A DNA stretch of 64,000 nt from Terriglobales bacterium (GCA_027485675.1 JAIXQP010000040.1:28077-92076), one strand, 5' to 3'; positions 24,480 to 34,453 are shown, counted from the first letter of the stretch. Notes: generated by a model from the letters alone, not told the origin. Numbers and translations are program-made.

Positions 24480-26975
24480 ATGCGTAACCTCCGTCTCGCG
24501 TTTCGTACCCTGTTGCACAGCCCCGTCGTTTCCGCCGTCGCCATCCTTTCGCTGGCGTTTGGCATCGGCGCCAACACCGCCATCTTCTCCCTGTTTGAAC
24601 AGATTCTGCTGCGCAATCTTCCCGCGGCCAACCCGGGCGAACTGGTCAACCTTACCGCCAACGGATCCCGCAGCGGCAGTAACTCCACCAACAATGCCGG
24701 TGGCAACGATTCGATTTTCAGCTACCCCATGTTCCGCGACCTCGAAAAGGTCCAGACCGTGTTTACCGGCATCGCGGCGCACCGCATCTTCGGCGCCAAT
24801 CTCGCCTACCGCGGCAACACGATCGCGGCCGAAGGCACCTTCGTCTCCGGCTCCTACTTCCCGGTCTTGGGCCTCCAACCCGCCCTGGGCCGTCTGCTCT
24901 CCCCGGCCGACGACGAAACCCCCGGTGCCCATCGCGTCGTCGTCCTCAGTCACGCCTATTGGACCGAACGCTTCAACCAGAATCCCCAACTACTCAACGA
25001 AGCCCTGCTCGTCAACGGCGTTCCGCTGACCATCGTCGGCGTCGCCCCGCGCGACTTCCACAGCACCACCCTCGGCTCCACGCCCTCCATCTTCGTTCCC
25101 ATCAGCATGCGCGAAGCGCTCACCCCCGGCTGGAAGGGCCTCACCGAACGCCGGAACTATTGGATCTATCTGTTTGCCCGCCTGAAGCCCGGCCTCTCCG
25201 TCGAGCAGGCCCAGGCCACGATCAACGGTCCCTTCCGCGCCATCATCAGGGATGTCGAGTTGCCGCTCCAGAAAGGCGCCAGTGACCGTTTTCGCGAACG
25301 GTTCGTCAACCAGACCATGAAGCTCGAACCCGGCGCGCAGGGCCAGAGCAACATGATGCTGGAAGCCCGCACGCCGTTGATCCTCCTCCTCACCATCACC
25401 GGCTTTGTCCTGCTCATCGCCTGCGCCAACATCGCCAATCTACTGCTGGCCCGCTCGGCCAACCGCGCCAAGGAGTTCGCTATCCGCCTCTCGCTCGGGG
25501 CGTCCCGCGGCCAGGTGATCGCGCAGTTGATGGCCGAGGCGCTGCTGCTGGCGCTCCTCGCCGGCGCCGCCGCGTTGTTTGTCGCCTATGGCACCTCGCA
25601 GTTCATCCTCAGCGTCATGCCACCGGACGCGAGCACCGTGCTCATCTCTCCACTCCGCCCCACCATCATTGCCTTCACCTTCGCCGTCTCCGTGGTGGCT
25701 GGCTTCCTGTTCGGCTTGTTTCCCGCCATGCACGCCACCCGGCAAGAACTCGCCTCCGCCATGAAGGACCAGGGCGCCAGCGTCTCCGCCTCCCGCTCGG
25801 CCACCCGGTTCCGTAACGTGCTGGTCACGGCGCAGATCGCGCTTTCGCTGCTGTTGCTGGTCTCGGCGGGTCTGTTCTTGAAGAGTCTCGTCCAGATCAT
25901 GAAGGTAGACCTGGGGTTGCAGACCGCCAACACCATCACCTTCGGCCTGTCGCCCGAGTTGAACCAGTACACCCCGGCCCGCAGCCGGGCGCTGTTCGAA
26001 CGCATCGAAGAGTCGGTGGGAGCGCTGCCCGGCATTACCGCGGTGACGGCCTCCACGGTCCCCCTGCTCGCCGGCAACAACTGGGGCAGCAACGTCTCCG
26101 TCGATGGCTTCGAGACCGGTCCCGATACCGACTCGCACGCCATGTTCAGCCGCATCGGCCCCGGTTTCTTCCGGGCGTTCGGCATCGGTCTCGCCGCGGG
26201 CCGCGAGTTCGCCGCGACGGACTCCATCGACGCCCCCAAGGTGGCGATCGTCAACGAAGCCTTTGTCCGCAAGTTCTCGCCCAAGTCCCCGGCGCTGGGC
26301 AAACGGATGCAGATGGGCGCGGGCGGCAAGAACGACATCGAGATCGTCGGCATCGTGAAGGATGCCAAATACAGCCAGGTCAAGGACGCCGTGCCGCCCC
26401 TGTTCTACCTGCCGTACCGCCAGGATCCTGGCATTGGCTCGACGACGTTCTACGTCAAGGCCACCCTGCCGCCGGAGCAGACCGTCCCGGCCCTCCGGCA
26501 GGCCATCGCGGCGCTCGACCCGAATCTGCCCATCGAGCAGTTGAAGACCCTGGAGACGCAGGTGAATGAAAACATCGTCCTCGACCGGCTGGTTTCCACC
26601 TTGGCGGCGGCCTTCGCGGCCCTGGCCACGGTGCTGGCGGCGGTCGGCCTCTACGGCGTTCTATCGTTCACCGTGGCCCGCCGTACACGGGAGATCGGGA
26701 TCCGTCTGGCGATTGGCGCCTCCGCGCCGGCCATCCGGAACATGGTGCTGCGCGAAGTCGGGGTGATGGTGGCCATCGGCGTGGCCCTGGGCCTGCCCGC
26801 CGCCTGGCTGCTGGGGCGCTACGCCGAAACGCTGCTCTATGAGATCAAGGGCGGAGACCTCAGTGTCATGGCGGGCGCCGTCGTGCTCGTCGCCGCCGTC
26901 TCCCTCGGCTCCGGCTACCTGCCCGCCCGCCGGGCCATGGGCACCGACCCCATGCAGGCTCTCCGCTACGAATAG
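24480..26975 (+). CDS. Duplicated orphan FtsX/MacB-type permease (ADOP family)
   Basis: An 831-residue permease of the Acidobacteria duplicated-orphan type: two tandem units, each a MacB-like periplasmic domain followed by FtsX-type helices. The start MRNLRLAFRTLLHSPVVSAVAIL is the family N-terminus, which fixes ATG 24480 over 24402. The first FtsX block begins near PLILLLTITGFVLLIACANIANLLLARSANRAKEFAIRLSLGASRGQ; the second ends in RTREIGIRLAIGASAPAIRN and YLPARRAMGTDPMQALRYE. No ATPase gene is adjacent, as usual for this family. Its role is unproven; export of peptides or signalling is possible. A decayed copy of its 3' end lies at 29120-29340. Confidence 0.95.
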   Translation: MRNLRLAFRTLLHSPVVSAVAILSLAFGIGANTAIFSLFEQILLRNLPAANPGELVNLTANGSRSGSNSTNNAGGNDSIFSYPMFRDLEKVQTVFTGIAAHRIFGANLAYRGNTIAAEGTFVSGSYFPVLGLQPALGRLLSPADDETPGAHRVVVLSHAYWTERFNQNPQLLNEALLVNGVPLTIVGVAPRDFHSTTLGSTPSIFVPISMREALTPGWKGLTERRNYWIYLFARLKPGLSVEQAQATINGPFRAIIRDVELPLQKGASDRFRERFVNQTMKLEPGAQGQSNMMLEARTPLILLLTITGFVLLIACANIANLLLARSANRAKEFAIRLSLGASRGQVIAQLMAEALLLALLAGAAALFVAYGTSQFILSVMPPDASTVLISPLRPTIIAFTFAVSVVAGFLFGLFPAMHATRQELASAMKDQGASVSASRSATRFRNVLVTAQIALSLLLLVSAGLFLKSLVQIMKVDLGLQTANTITFGLSPELNQYTPARSRALFERIEESVGALPGITAVTASTVPLLAGNNWGSNVSVDGFETGPDTDSHAMFSRIGPGFFRAFGIGLAAGREFAATDSIDAPKVAIVNEAFVRKFSPKSPALGKRMQMGAGGKNDIEIVGIVKDAKYSQVKDAVPPLFYLPYRQDPGIGSTTFYVKATLPPEQTVPALRQAIAALDPNLPIEQLKTLETQVNENIVLDRLVSTLAAAFAALATVLAAVGLYGVLSFTVARRTREIGIRLAIGASAPAIRNMVLREVGVMVAIGVALGLPAAWLLGRYAETLLYEIKGGDLSVMAGAVVLVAAVSLGSGYLPARRAMGTDPMQALRYE

Positions 26976-29036
26976 CTAATCGACCTTGCGGAAACGGATA
27001 TCGCGCACGACGATCGGAAATTCGTTGAGCGTCGCGAATCGAAGCTCCGCCCTGGCGGGAGCTAGGGGTCCCGAATTCCAGCGTATCTGCTTCCGTTCGA
27101 ACTCCCCGCGGAACTCGCGCACGAAACCGTTCTGCTCCGCGGCATCGTAGCCGGGGCCGAAGAGGTCGATGCTCATCTCTCCGGTTCCCGGCGGTTCGCT
27201 CCGGATTTCAAACGTTACTTCGTACTCGGTATTCTTTTCGAGCGTCACGGGGCGGCTCAACAATGCGACCGCCCCCTGTTCGGAGCAGAACACGGAAGTG
27301 CCATCAAGGGGCTGTAGAACATGCTCCCGGTACCCATCTCCCGATGGCGGCCTCGCCTCCGCCAGGCCGAAACGAACGTTGCGGATCCGCGTGGCGCCAC
27401 CCGTGGCCGCCAGGCGGATTCGTCCATTCGCGGACCCCTGCTGAGCGAATCGAACCCATTGGTAGGCACCGGCTCCGCCGCCAAGCGTAATCTCGAACGG
27501 ACCGCTGGCAACGGCTGTTCCGGTGGTTTCAATATCGAGCCAGTAAGTTATTCCCGGCGTCATGGCCACCGGATGCTCGGCGGCGCCGCCGGCCGCCAGC
27601 ACTAGCTCACCGGAAGGGCCTATCCGCGTTCGAGACACCTCCCAGCGGGTCCAGGCGCTTTCGCACAGCGGATGCTTCGCCTTCACACTGACGGGGCGCC
27701 GGGGCGCCAATCCCCGCGCATCCTGAATCATTGGAGCGTACTCCCGCACCCAACTCGAGACGCCCAGCCCCAGCGCACCCACTACTGCCATTCCAGTCTC
27801 CGCGACCCATCTCTCTCTCCAGCCGCCAAAATGCAACAACCATGCGGCTCCCACCGCCGCCCAGCCATAGAGCGGGATCAATGCGGCAACCCCATATCGC
27901 GACTCCACCATCGAGAACCCGTAGCCGCCCAAATTTCCGGCGATCAAGCCCGTGGATACCCAGATCACGGCGCGTTCGCCCGGACTCCCCCCGGCGCGCC
28001 AAGTGGCCAGCAGACTCATTAGACCCAGCCCTACGACGGCCCAGTTCGCAGCGGAAACCCAAGGACCGTACGGAGGATCCAGGTCTGTCACAAAGGGCAG
28101 CGGCAAATCTTGATCGAGCGTATTGAACAGATGTAGCGCCCACGTCGCCAAGCCAGCGGCCGGGTGCATGAGATACCACGCCATTGGGTCCTGCCGTGCC
28201 AACGACTCATCGACGAGAAACGGATTCGGATAAGTTACCGGCGGCTCCACCCCAGATATCATCGCCGTGGCGTACTTCGCGTTGAGTATCCCGAAAAGTG
28301 GCATTGCGTGGGTAATGGGCGACGCAATGAGCGGAGTAAACTGACCATGGTAGGTCCAGTTGATCCACCATTGCGGTGCTAGCGGCACGAGAAGAAACAA
28401 CATTCCAAGCCCCGCCTTCCACTGCCGCTGACCGAGGCCTTTGGCAACGACCAGGCCCCAAACCGGCAGAATGAACACACTCGCTGGCCGAACCATAATC
28501 ATCGCGCCGCAGACCAATCCGCCCGCCACCCAAACCGCCACCCCGCCGCGCCGCTCCCAGGCCAGAACGGCCAATGAGAGGAGCACTATCCCGAAAGAAA
28601 ACGCGACACTTTCCGTCAAAAAGAACCCAGGATAGAGCAGCGCCAGAGGATGCGCCGCCACCATTGCTAAAGCCGCCCGCCAAGCCCAAGCCCGTACCCC
28701 ACAACGGGCCAGCGACCACGCCAAGAACCCGGCGGCGGCCCAGTACAAACTCAACTGCACGCCAAAGCCCAGAACCCTCTCGTTCCAGCCCCAATAGTTC
28801 GCCCCACGTAGGATAAGGCTGAGAAATGCCGGATAGCCGTAGAGCCGAATGTCCGAGAGGTCGTGCTTCGTCAGGATCCCACCGGACAGCATCTGTTGCG
28901 CGATCTGGTGGTAACCTGCCGCGTCAAAAACATTTGGCGTCCGCAACGTCTCCAGGCTCCAGAAGTAGGCGACCGCCGAAGCCCATAGCGTCGTCGTAAG
29001 CCAGTAAATTCCGCGGGGACTTCCCAATTTCGGCAA
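26976..29036 (-). CDS. ArnT-like membrane glycosyltransferase (GT-C fold), copy A
   Basis: A 686-residue protein: about ten to twelve membrane helices over residues 1-430, then about 250 soluble residues. The first luminal loop has NVFDAAGYHQIAQQM, where an acidic residue is the expected catalytic site of PMT/ArnT-type enzymes, followed by LSDIRLYGYPAFLSL. VCGAMIMVRPASVFILPVWGLV is shared almost exactly with copy B (29489-31558). The C-terminal module contains AEHPVAMTPG, GPGYDAAEQN and ends RDIRFRKVD, and recurs in copy B and at 42429. Its lipid-linked sugar donor and target are unknown. Its stop abuts that of the convergent permease gene. Confidence 0.85.
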   Translation of the reverse strand: MPKLGSPRGIYWLTTTLWASAVAYFWSLETLRTPNVFDAAGYHQIAQQMLSGGILTKHDLSDIRLYGYPAFLSLILRGANYWGWNERVLGFGVQLSLYWAAAGFLAWSLARCGVRAWAWRAALAMVAAHPLALLYPGFFLTESVAFSFGIVLLSLAVLAWERRGGVAVWVAGGLVCGAMIMVRPASVFILPVWGLVVAKGLGQRQWKAGLGMLFLLVPLAPQWWINWTYHGQFTPLIASPITHAMPLFGILNAKYATAMISGVEPPVTYPNPFLVDESLARQDPMAWYLMHPAAGLATWALHLFNTLDQDLPLPFVTDLDPPYGPWVSAANWAVVGLGLMSLLATWRAGGSPGERAVIWVSTGLIAGNLGGYGFSMVESRYGVAALIPLYGWAAVGAAWLLHFGGWRERWVAETGMAVVGALGLGVSSWVREYAPMIQDARGLAPRRPVSVKAKHPLCESAWTRWEVSRTRIGPSGELVLAAGGAAEHPVAMTPGITYWLDIETTGTAVASGPFEITLGGGAGAYQWVRFAQQGSANGRIRLAATGGATRIRNVRFGLAEARPPSGDGYREHVLQPLDGTSVFCSEQGAVALLSRPVTLEKNTEYEVTFEIRSEPPGTGEMSIDLFGPGYDAAEQNGFVREFRGEFERKQIRWNSGPLAPARAELRFATLNEFPIVVRDIRFRKVD

Positions 29037-29119
29037 CTCGATAGTATCTCAGGCCTCCGTCCGGTCCCGCAAACCACCGCCAGACCCCTCCCCACTTTAC
29101 CGACGCCGAACCGGAGACG

Positions 29120-29340
29120 ACTCCGGCTATCCGGAGGGTGCTTCGCCGCGCGGACGGGGGGATTGTGGCAATCGGGGTCGCCTTGGGCTTGCCGCCCGCC
29201 GGGCTACGGGCGGCGGACGCCGAGACCTGGTGAAGAGCGGGGATCTTCCCGTCATCGCGGAATCCAACGTTCTGTTCGCTGTCGCCTCCTCCGCCTCCAG
29301 CTATCTACGTGCGCGCCGGGCCATCGGTGCCGCCCCCACG
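29120..29340 (+). pseudogene. Frameshifted 3' relic of an ADOP permease gene
   Basis: Conceptual translation of 29123-29227 gives PAIRRVLRRADGGIVAIG and VALGLPPAG, close to PAIRNMVLREVGVMVAIG and VALGLPAAW of the intact permease at 24480-26975. After a stop, another frame (29230-29340) gives KSGDLPVIA and SSYLRARRAIGA, matching KGGDLSVMA and SGYLPARRAMGT of the same protein. Relative to the intact gene, about 10 bases are missing at the switch. Nothing upstream of this is recognisable. The 452-base gap between the two ArnT-like genes (29037-29488) otherwise holds no gene. The relic keeps the same orientation and relation to its neighbour as the intact permease. Confidence 0.8.
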
Positions 29341-29488
29341 AACGGACCAATCCAAAGCTGGTGCAGCATCACGAACCAGAAGGTCATTCGCCGGAGGCCT
29401 GGGGCCGGGCAGCTATGGCGTGCTACCGGTGCAGCCTCCCTGCGCCTAGAGTGCCTTTAGCCCCGACACGCCCCGGCGTGTCATGACT

Positions 29489-31558
29489 CTACCTACGCTT
29501 GATCTCGATTTCGCGGATCTCCACCGGGCCCTCATTCAGCGTCACGAAGCGTAACTCGGCGCGGGGCGGCGCCTGCGCCCCCGCGTTTAACCGGATGCGG
29601 TGCTGCTCCCAACTGGGCCCATACTCCTGCAGGAAACGATTCTGTTCGGCAAAGTCGTACGCCGCGCCGCCATAGAAGTCCACGCTGACCGGCGCCGTCA
29701 CCGGCCCCACGCTGCGCAAGGCAAACTCCACTTCGTAATCGGCGTTCCGTTCGAGATCCACCAACTGCGCCAACTGGCCCACCGAGCCCGCATGAGCGCA
29801 AAGGATGGCGGTGCCGTCAAAGGTCACCACCACGTCCTCGCTCCGCCAGTCCGCCACCGTGGGCAAGGCTCCCGCCGGTCCGAAGCGGACGTCCCGCACC
29901 CGTACCGGCGCCTCCCCTTCGGCCTCGAGCCGCAGTCGCGCGCCGGGCGCCCCCCGCAACACCAGCCGAACCTTCTCATACGCGGTTCCGCCAGGGGTCA
30001 GCCCCACCACCAGAGGCGCCCTCTGTGCCGCCTTGCCTCTCACCTCGAACTCGAGCCAGTACTCCCTCTCCGGCTCCATCGCCACCGGATGTTCCGCCTG
30101 GCCGCCGGGCTGCAGCACGAGCACCCCGCCATACGCTTGGTGGCCGCGGGTCAGCTCCCAACTCGTCCAGGGGCCCTCGCACAGCGGATGCTTCGCCTGC
30201 CTGCCGGCCGGTAGCCGCGGCGGTTGGCCGCGCACCTCCTGGATCGCCGCCGAGTACTCGCTCACCCAATGGGAGATCGACGCCCCGGCCAAACCGGCCA
30301 GCGAGACCAGCCCCACCGCAACCCATCGTTGCCACCCGCTGCCGGCCCGCCACAACGCCGTGGCCCCTATGGCGGCCCAGGCATATAAAGGAACCAGCGT
30401 CGCCAATCCGTACCGCGACTCCACAATAATCCCGCCATTGATCGCCATGGGCCCCAGCATCATCCCGGCGGAAACCCAGCAGGCGCCCCACTCGGCCGGG
30501 TTCCAATCACTCCGGCGGCGCCACGCTGCGGCCCAGGACAACACCCCGAGGGCGATAACCGCCCAGTTGCCGCCCGCAACATAAGGCCCATAGGCCGGCG
30601 CCAGGTCCGTCACATAGGGCAGCAGCAGGTCCTGATCGAGCGCGTTGAACTCATGCAGCAGGACCGTAGCCACTCCCGCCGCGGGATGCGTCCGGTACCA
30701 AAGCAGCGGATCCTGCCGGGCCAACCCTTCGTCGGCCAGAAACGGGTTCTCGTAGGTCACCCGCGGATTGCTGTTGGGAATCAGTGAGGTCTTGACCTTG
30801 GAATGGAGAATGCCCCACGTCTGCAACGCTTGGCCAAAAGGTGCCGCCACCAGCGGCGTCGGCCGGTTGAAATACTGCAGATTCATCCACACCTGCGGCG
30901 CCAACGGCAGCGCCAAACCCACCACGCCCAAGAGCGCCATCGCCTCGCGCCGCTTCCCACCCTGCAGGAGCACCAGGCCCCACACCGGAACCACGAAGAT
31001 ACTCGCCGGCCGCACCATAATCATCGCGCCGCACAACAATCCGCCCGCCAGCCAACCGGCCGCCGAAAGCGGCCGCGCCCAACCAAGAACCGCCACCCCC
31101 AGGGTCAACGATCCCATCGAGAGCGCCAGGCTCTCCGTCAACAGATAGCCGGGAAACAGGAGCGACAGCGGATGCACGGCCACCGCCGCCACCGCCGCCC
31201 GCGCCGCCCAAGGACGCACCCCGGCGCGGTCCAGCATCCCCCAAAGCGCCGCCGCTGCGACCAGGTGGAAACCCAGTTGCACCAGAAACACCAGGAGCCG
31301 CTCGGGTATCGCCGACCCGCCCGCTACCCCCAGGACCATCCGCAAAAAGAGCGGGTACCCATACGTCCGCAGGTCCGAGTAGTCATGTTGTGTCAGCACG
31401 CCCCGGACCTGAATCGCCTCGGCGATCTGATGGTAGCTGAGAGCATCGCCAAAAAGCGGAACTTGCAGCGCGTGCCGGCTCCACAGCCAGCCACCCAAGA
31501 CAGCGCTGCACAACACGCAGAACGCAAACCAAGGATTTCGAGCGGCCAAGCGTCTCAT
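29489..31558 (-). CDS. ArnT-like membrane glycosyltransferase (GT-C fold), copy B
   Basis: A 689-residue paralogue of the protein at 26976-29036. The ATG at 31558 (MRRLAARNPWFAF) is preferred to an earlier in-frame start that would add 29 cysteine- and glycine-rich residues lying inside the permease gene. Shared features are GDALSYHQIAEAI in the first loop, SDLRTYGYPLFLRM, CGAMIMVRPASIFVVPVWGLVL, and the C-terminal module with AEHPVAMEP, YDFAEQNRFLQEYGP and EIREIEIKRR. It follows the APC permease stop (31563) after 4 bases, so the two are probably one transcript. The two paralogues differ widely in the membrane part, indicating an old duplication. Confidence 0.85.
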   Translation of the reverse strand: MRRLAARNPWFAFCVLCSAVLGGWLWSRHALQVPLFGDALSYHQIAEAIQVRGVLTQHDYSDLRTYGYPLFLRMVLGVAGGSAIPERLLVFLVQLGFHLVAAAALWGMLDRAGVRPWAARAAVAAVAVHPLSLLFPGYLLTESLALSMGSLTLGVAVLGWARPLSAAGWLAGGLLCGAMIMVRPASIFVVPVWGLVLLQGGKRREAMALLGVVGLALPLAPQVWMNLQYFNRPTPLVAAPFGQALQTWGILHSKVKTSLIPNSNPRVTYENPFLADEGLARQDPLLWYRTHPAAGVATVLLHEFNALDQDLLLPYVTDLAPAYGPYVAGGNWAVIALGVLSWAAAWRRRSDWNPAEWGACWVSAGMMLGPMAINGGIIVESRYGLATLVPLYAWAAIGATALWRAGSGWQRWVAVGLVSLAGLAGASISHWVSEYSAAIQEVRGQPPRLPAGRQAKHPLCEGPWTSWELTRGHQAYGGVLVLQPGGQAEHPVAMEPEREYWLEFEVRGKAAQRAPLVVGLTPGGTAYEKVRLVLRGAPGARLRLEAEGEAPVRVRDVRFGPAGALPTVADWRSEDVVVTFDGTAILCAHAGSVGQLAQLVDLERNADYEVEFALRSVGPVTAPVSVDFYGGAAYDFAEQNRFLQEYGPSWEQHRIRLNAGAQAPPRAELRFVTLNEGPVEIREIEIKRR

Positions 31559-31562
31559 CGAG

Positions 31563-32951
31563 CTAGGAATGCCCCCGCGTCCAGTCCGGCCCCGCGAAGC
31601 GCCGCCGCACCCCGCCCCACCACAGCAACGCCAAACCGGCCACAATGCCCGCCATCGTTTTGCCCGCCAGGGCGTTCGGCGGCATCATCAGGATGAAGCA
31701 GATGAACACCGTGTAGACCATCGCCAGCAGGTTCACCCACCATCCCGCCCGGCCCAGCGTCCACACCGCTTCGCCCACCCACTCCCGCCGTTTCCGCCAG
31801 CCCAGGTATACCGGAATCACGTAAGCCCAATAGAGCGAAACCGTGCTCATCGACGTGACCACCGGAACCGCCTCGCCCCACGCCATCACCGCCGTCGAGC
31901 AGACGGCCACCGCCAGCACGGCGAACTGCGGCACCCCGTGCGCATCCACGCGCCGGAAATAGGCCGAGCCCGGCAACCCGCCATCGCGCGCGAACGAATA
32001 CACCGTTCGCGAGGCCGAAACCAGCGTCGAAAGGCCGCAAAACCACATCGCCAGGGCCACGCCGAGACTCATCAGCGTCCCCGCCCGCTCCCCCAGCGCC
32101 CCCGCGAAAATCGCGATCGCCATCGGCGTGCCGGCCGCCGCCACCGGCGGGTTCTCCCGGATCGCCAGCGTCAACATCAGCAGCAGCGCATACCCGAACA
32201 CCCCCGCCACCGCGACCGAGAGCACCATGCCCCACGGCGCCTTCGTCCGCGGATTCTCCGTCTCCTCGGCCATGTGGGCCGAGGCGTCAAAGCCCGTAAA
32301 CGTCCAGTGCGCCTGCAACAAACCCAGCAGGAACACCCAAACGTAGGGCGTCCCCGTCGAGCGCTCCAGCAAAAACGAGGCCGGCCGCAGCGGCGCCGCC
32401 CACCACAGAGCGGCCAGGATCAGCAGCACCCCAACAATGTGCACCACCACGCTGGCGTCGTTCATCCAGCTCACCCACTGCACCCGCAGCAGATTGAAGG
32501 CCGCCTGGGCCATCGTCAACAGCAAAAACAGCAGAAACGTCCGCTCCGGTGGCCAACCCACCACCGGCCCCAAAAACTGGGCGCAGCTATAGTTGATCCC
32601 TGCCACCATGCCCATCAGCCCCACTAGGTTCATCCACGAAACAAACCACGCCAACCCCGGCGAACCCAGCGCGGCCGTCCAATGGTACATGGCCCCGGAG
32701 GTGGGAAAGGCCGAGCAGAGCTCCGCCATGCTTGCCGCCAGCAGCAGCGAGAAGACGGTCGCCAGCGGCCAGCCTAGCGTCATCTCGAGCGGGCCGCCCA
32801 TCTCGTAACCGTAGCCGTATAGGGTCACCGCGCCAGTCAGGATGGAAATGATGGAAAACGAGATGGCAAAGTTCGAAAACCCGCCCATGTTCCGCCAAAG
32901 TTCCTGGGCATAGCCAAATCGGGAGAGACTTGCTTCATCCTGTTGCGACAC
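31563..32951 (-). CDS. APC-superfamily amino acid/amine permease
   Basis: A 462-residue transporter with twelve hydrophobic helices. It opens with LSRFGYAQELWRNMGGFSNFAISFSIISILTGAVTLYGYG, characteristic of the GABA/choline-permease branch of the APC superfamily; the unwound helix-1 region SIISILTG is visible. A second marker is WTFTGFDASAHMAEETENP, the conserved loop before helix 7, followed by SASRTVYSFARDGGLPGS. The substrate is probably an amino acid, GABA or another amine. Transcription continues into the ArnT-like gene. It is divergent from the M28 peptidase at 32961, with only 9 bases between the start codons, so the promoters must overlap the coding ends. Confidence 0.9.
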   Translation of the reverse strand: MSQQDEASLSRFGYAQELWRNMGGFSNFAISFSIISILTGAVTLYGYGYEMGGPLEMTLGWPLATVFSLLLAASMAELCSAFPTSGAMYHWTAALGSPGLAWFVSWMNLVGLMGMVAGINYSCAQFLGPVVGWPPERTFLLFLLLTMAQAAFNLLRVQWVSWMNDASVVVHIVGVLLILAALWWAAPLRPASFLLERSTGTPYVWVFLLGLLQAHWTFTGFDASAHMAEETENPRTKAPWGMVLSVAVAGVFGYALLLMLTLAIRENPPVAAAGTPMAIAIFAGALGERAGTLMSLGVALAMWFCGLSTLVSASRTVYSFARDGGLPGSAYFRRVDAHGVPQFAVLAVAVCSTAVMAWGEAVPVVTSMSTVSLYWAYVIPVYLGWRKRREWVGEAVWTLGRAGWWVNLLAMVYTVFICFILMMPPNALAGKTMAGIVAGLALLWWGGVRRRFAGPDWTRGHS

Positions 32952-32960
32952 AATCTAGTT

Positions 32961-34430
32961 ATGATCGCTCACCGCCTCTGCTATCTGGCCACATTTCTTT
33001 TGGGATCGGCGTTCGCCGGCGGACCGTTAAGTCCGGCCGAACGGGAACTCGTCGAGTCGATCTCCGCCAACACCCTGCGCGGCCATCTCTCGTTTCTGGC
33101 CTCAGACCTGCTCGAAGGCCGCGACACCCCCTCGCGAGGTCTCGACCTGGCGGCGGAGTACATCGCCTCGCAGTTTCGCCGCGCCGGCCTCGAGCCGGGG
33201 GGCGATCAGGGCACCTACTTCCAGAACGCGCCGTACCTGAAGATTACACAGCCGATGGAGGGTTTCCGCGTCCGTCTCGAAACCCCGGACGGGAAGTCCT
33301 GGGAGTCGGCCGGCCCGAAGGTGATGGCCATCACCAATGCGGCCGTGAACGTCGCCAGCCTCGAGGTGGTGAAAGTGACGCTACAGGACAAGGACTCGCC
33401 GCTCCCCAGCGCCGAATTGGTCCGGGGCAAGGCAGTCGTGCTGTACATGGGGCGGGGAGTGTCCAGCCGGGCCCTCATCGAAATGAAGCCGGCCCTTCTG
33501 CTCACCTACGCCGTCGTCCCCCCTACCCCCTACCGTCTCCGTCCCGCCTCCGCCCCCGCCCCGCCTTCGGCGCCCTTCCTCCTCACCGCCGACACCGAGT
33601 TCCGCAAGCTCTTCGACGCCCTGCCCAATGGTCTCACCCCGGCCAAGCTCACCGCCAACATCGCGGCTCCCGTCGAAGAGCCCATCCAGTTGCGGAACGT
33701 CATCGGCAAGCTGCCCGGCAGCGACCCCATTCTACGAAACGAAGCCATTCTGCTGACCGCCCACTACGATCACGTCGGCGTCTCCCCGCGCGGCGACGGC
33801 GACCGCATCCACAACGGCGCCAACGACGACGCCAGCGGCGTCTCCACCGTCCTCGCGCTGGCCGAGTCGATCGGCGCCCGCAAACTGCGCCCTAAGCGGA
33901 CCCTGGTCTTCATGACCTACTTCGGGGAAGAGAAGGGGCTGCTCGGCTCCCGCTACTACGCGGCCCATCCCACCGTTCCGCTCCGCCAGACCGTCGCCAA
34001 CCTGAACTTCGAACACATGGGCCGCACCGACGATAGCGAAGGCAAACGCGAAGGGCAGATCACCGCCACCGGCTTCGACTATACAACCCTGGGCGAAGCG
34101 CTCACCGCCGCCGGCGCCGCCACCGGCATCGGCACCTGGAGCCATCCCCGCAATAGCGACGACTTCTTTGCTCGTAGTGATAACCAGGCCCTCGCCGACG
34201 CCGGCGTGCCCGCCATTACCGTCAGCGTCGCCTGGATCTTTCCCGACTACCACCGCCCGAGCGACCACTGGGAAAAGATCGACCTGCCCAATATGGAGAA
34301 AGTGGTTCGTACCGCAGCCGTGACCGTCAGCCGGATCGCCAACAACGAAACGGCGCCCCAGTGGGTGGAGTCCCATCCGAAGGTGAAGCGCTATGTGGAG
34401 GCAGCCCGCAAACTGCACACGGCCGATTGA
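32961..34430 (+). CDS. Exported M28 family zinc metallopeptidase
   Basis: A 489-residue protein with a signal peptide (MIAHRLCYLATFLLGSAFAGG); the ATG at 32961 directly follows TAGTT and is preferred to 32943. Residues about 110-250 resemble a protease-associated (PA) insert. The peptidase domain carries all M28 metal and catalytic signatures: TAHYDHVG (first Zn histidine and nearby acid), NGANDDASG (bridging Asp), FGEEKGLLGS (catalytic and Zn Glu), FEHMGRT, and HRPSDHWEK (last Zn histidine). It probably trims N-terminal amino acids from peptides in the periplasm or outside the cell. Transcribed divergently from the APC permease, it may supply the amino acids imported. Confidence 0.92.
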   Translation: MIAHRLCYLATFLLGSAFAGGPLSPAERELVESISANTLRGHLSFLASDLLEGRDTPSRGLDLAAEYIASQFRRAGLEPGGDQGTYFQNAPYLKITQPMEGFRVRLETPDGKSWESAGPKVMAITNAAVNVASLEVVKVTLQDKDSPLPSAELVRGKAVVLYMGRGVSSRALIEMKPALLLTYAVVPPTPYRLRPASAPAPPSAPFLLTADTEFRKLFDALPNGLTPAKLTANIAAPVEEPIQLRNVIGKLPGSDPILRNEAILLTAHYDHVGVSPRGDGDRIHNGANDDASGVSTVLALAESIGARKLRPKRTLVFMTYFGEEKGLLGSRYYAAHPTVPLRQTVANLNFEHMGRTDDSEGKREGQITATGFDYTTLGEALTAAGAATGIGTWSHPRNSDDFFARSDNQALADAGVPAITVSVAWIFPDYHRPSDHWEKIDLPNMEKVVRTAAVTVSRIANNETAPQWVESHPKVKRYVEAARKLHTAD

Positions 34431-34441
34431 AGCGCGAGTGC

Positions 34442-34453
34442 GTTATCATTATC
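34442..34453. promoter_or_regulatory. Fur/Zur-type box before the COG0523 gene (candidate)
   Basis: GTTATCATTATC lies five bases before the ATG of the COG0523 gene. On the minus strand it reads GATAATGATAAC, two hexamers close to the GATAAT units of Fur-family operators. COG0523 metallochaperone genes are often Zur-controlled in other bacteria. The third hexamer of a full 19-base box is not clear, so the call is tentative. Confidence 0.35.

Noticed and set aside
29161..29460. Small protein-coding genes between the two ArnT-like genes
   Set aside because: The frames there are fragments of the decayed permease and differ in frame from each other.
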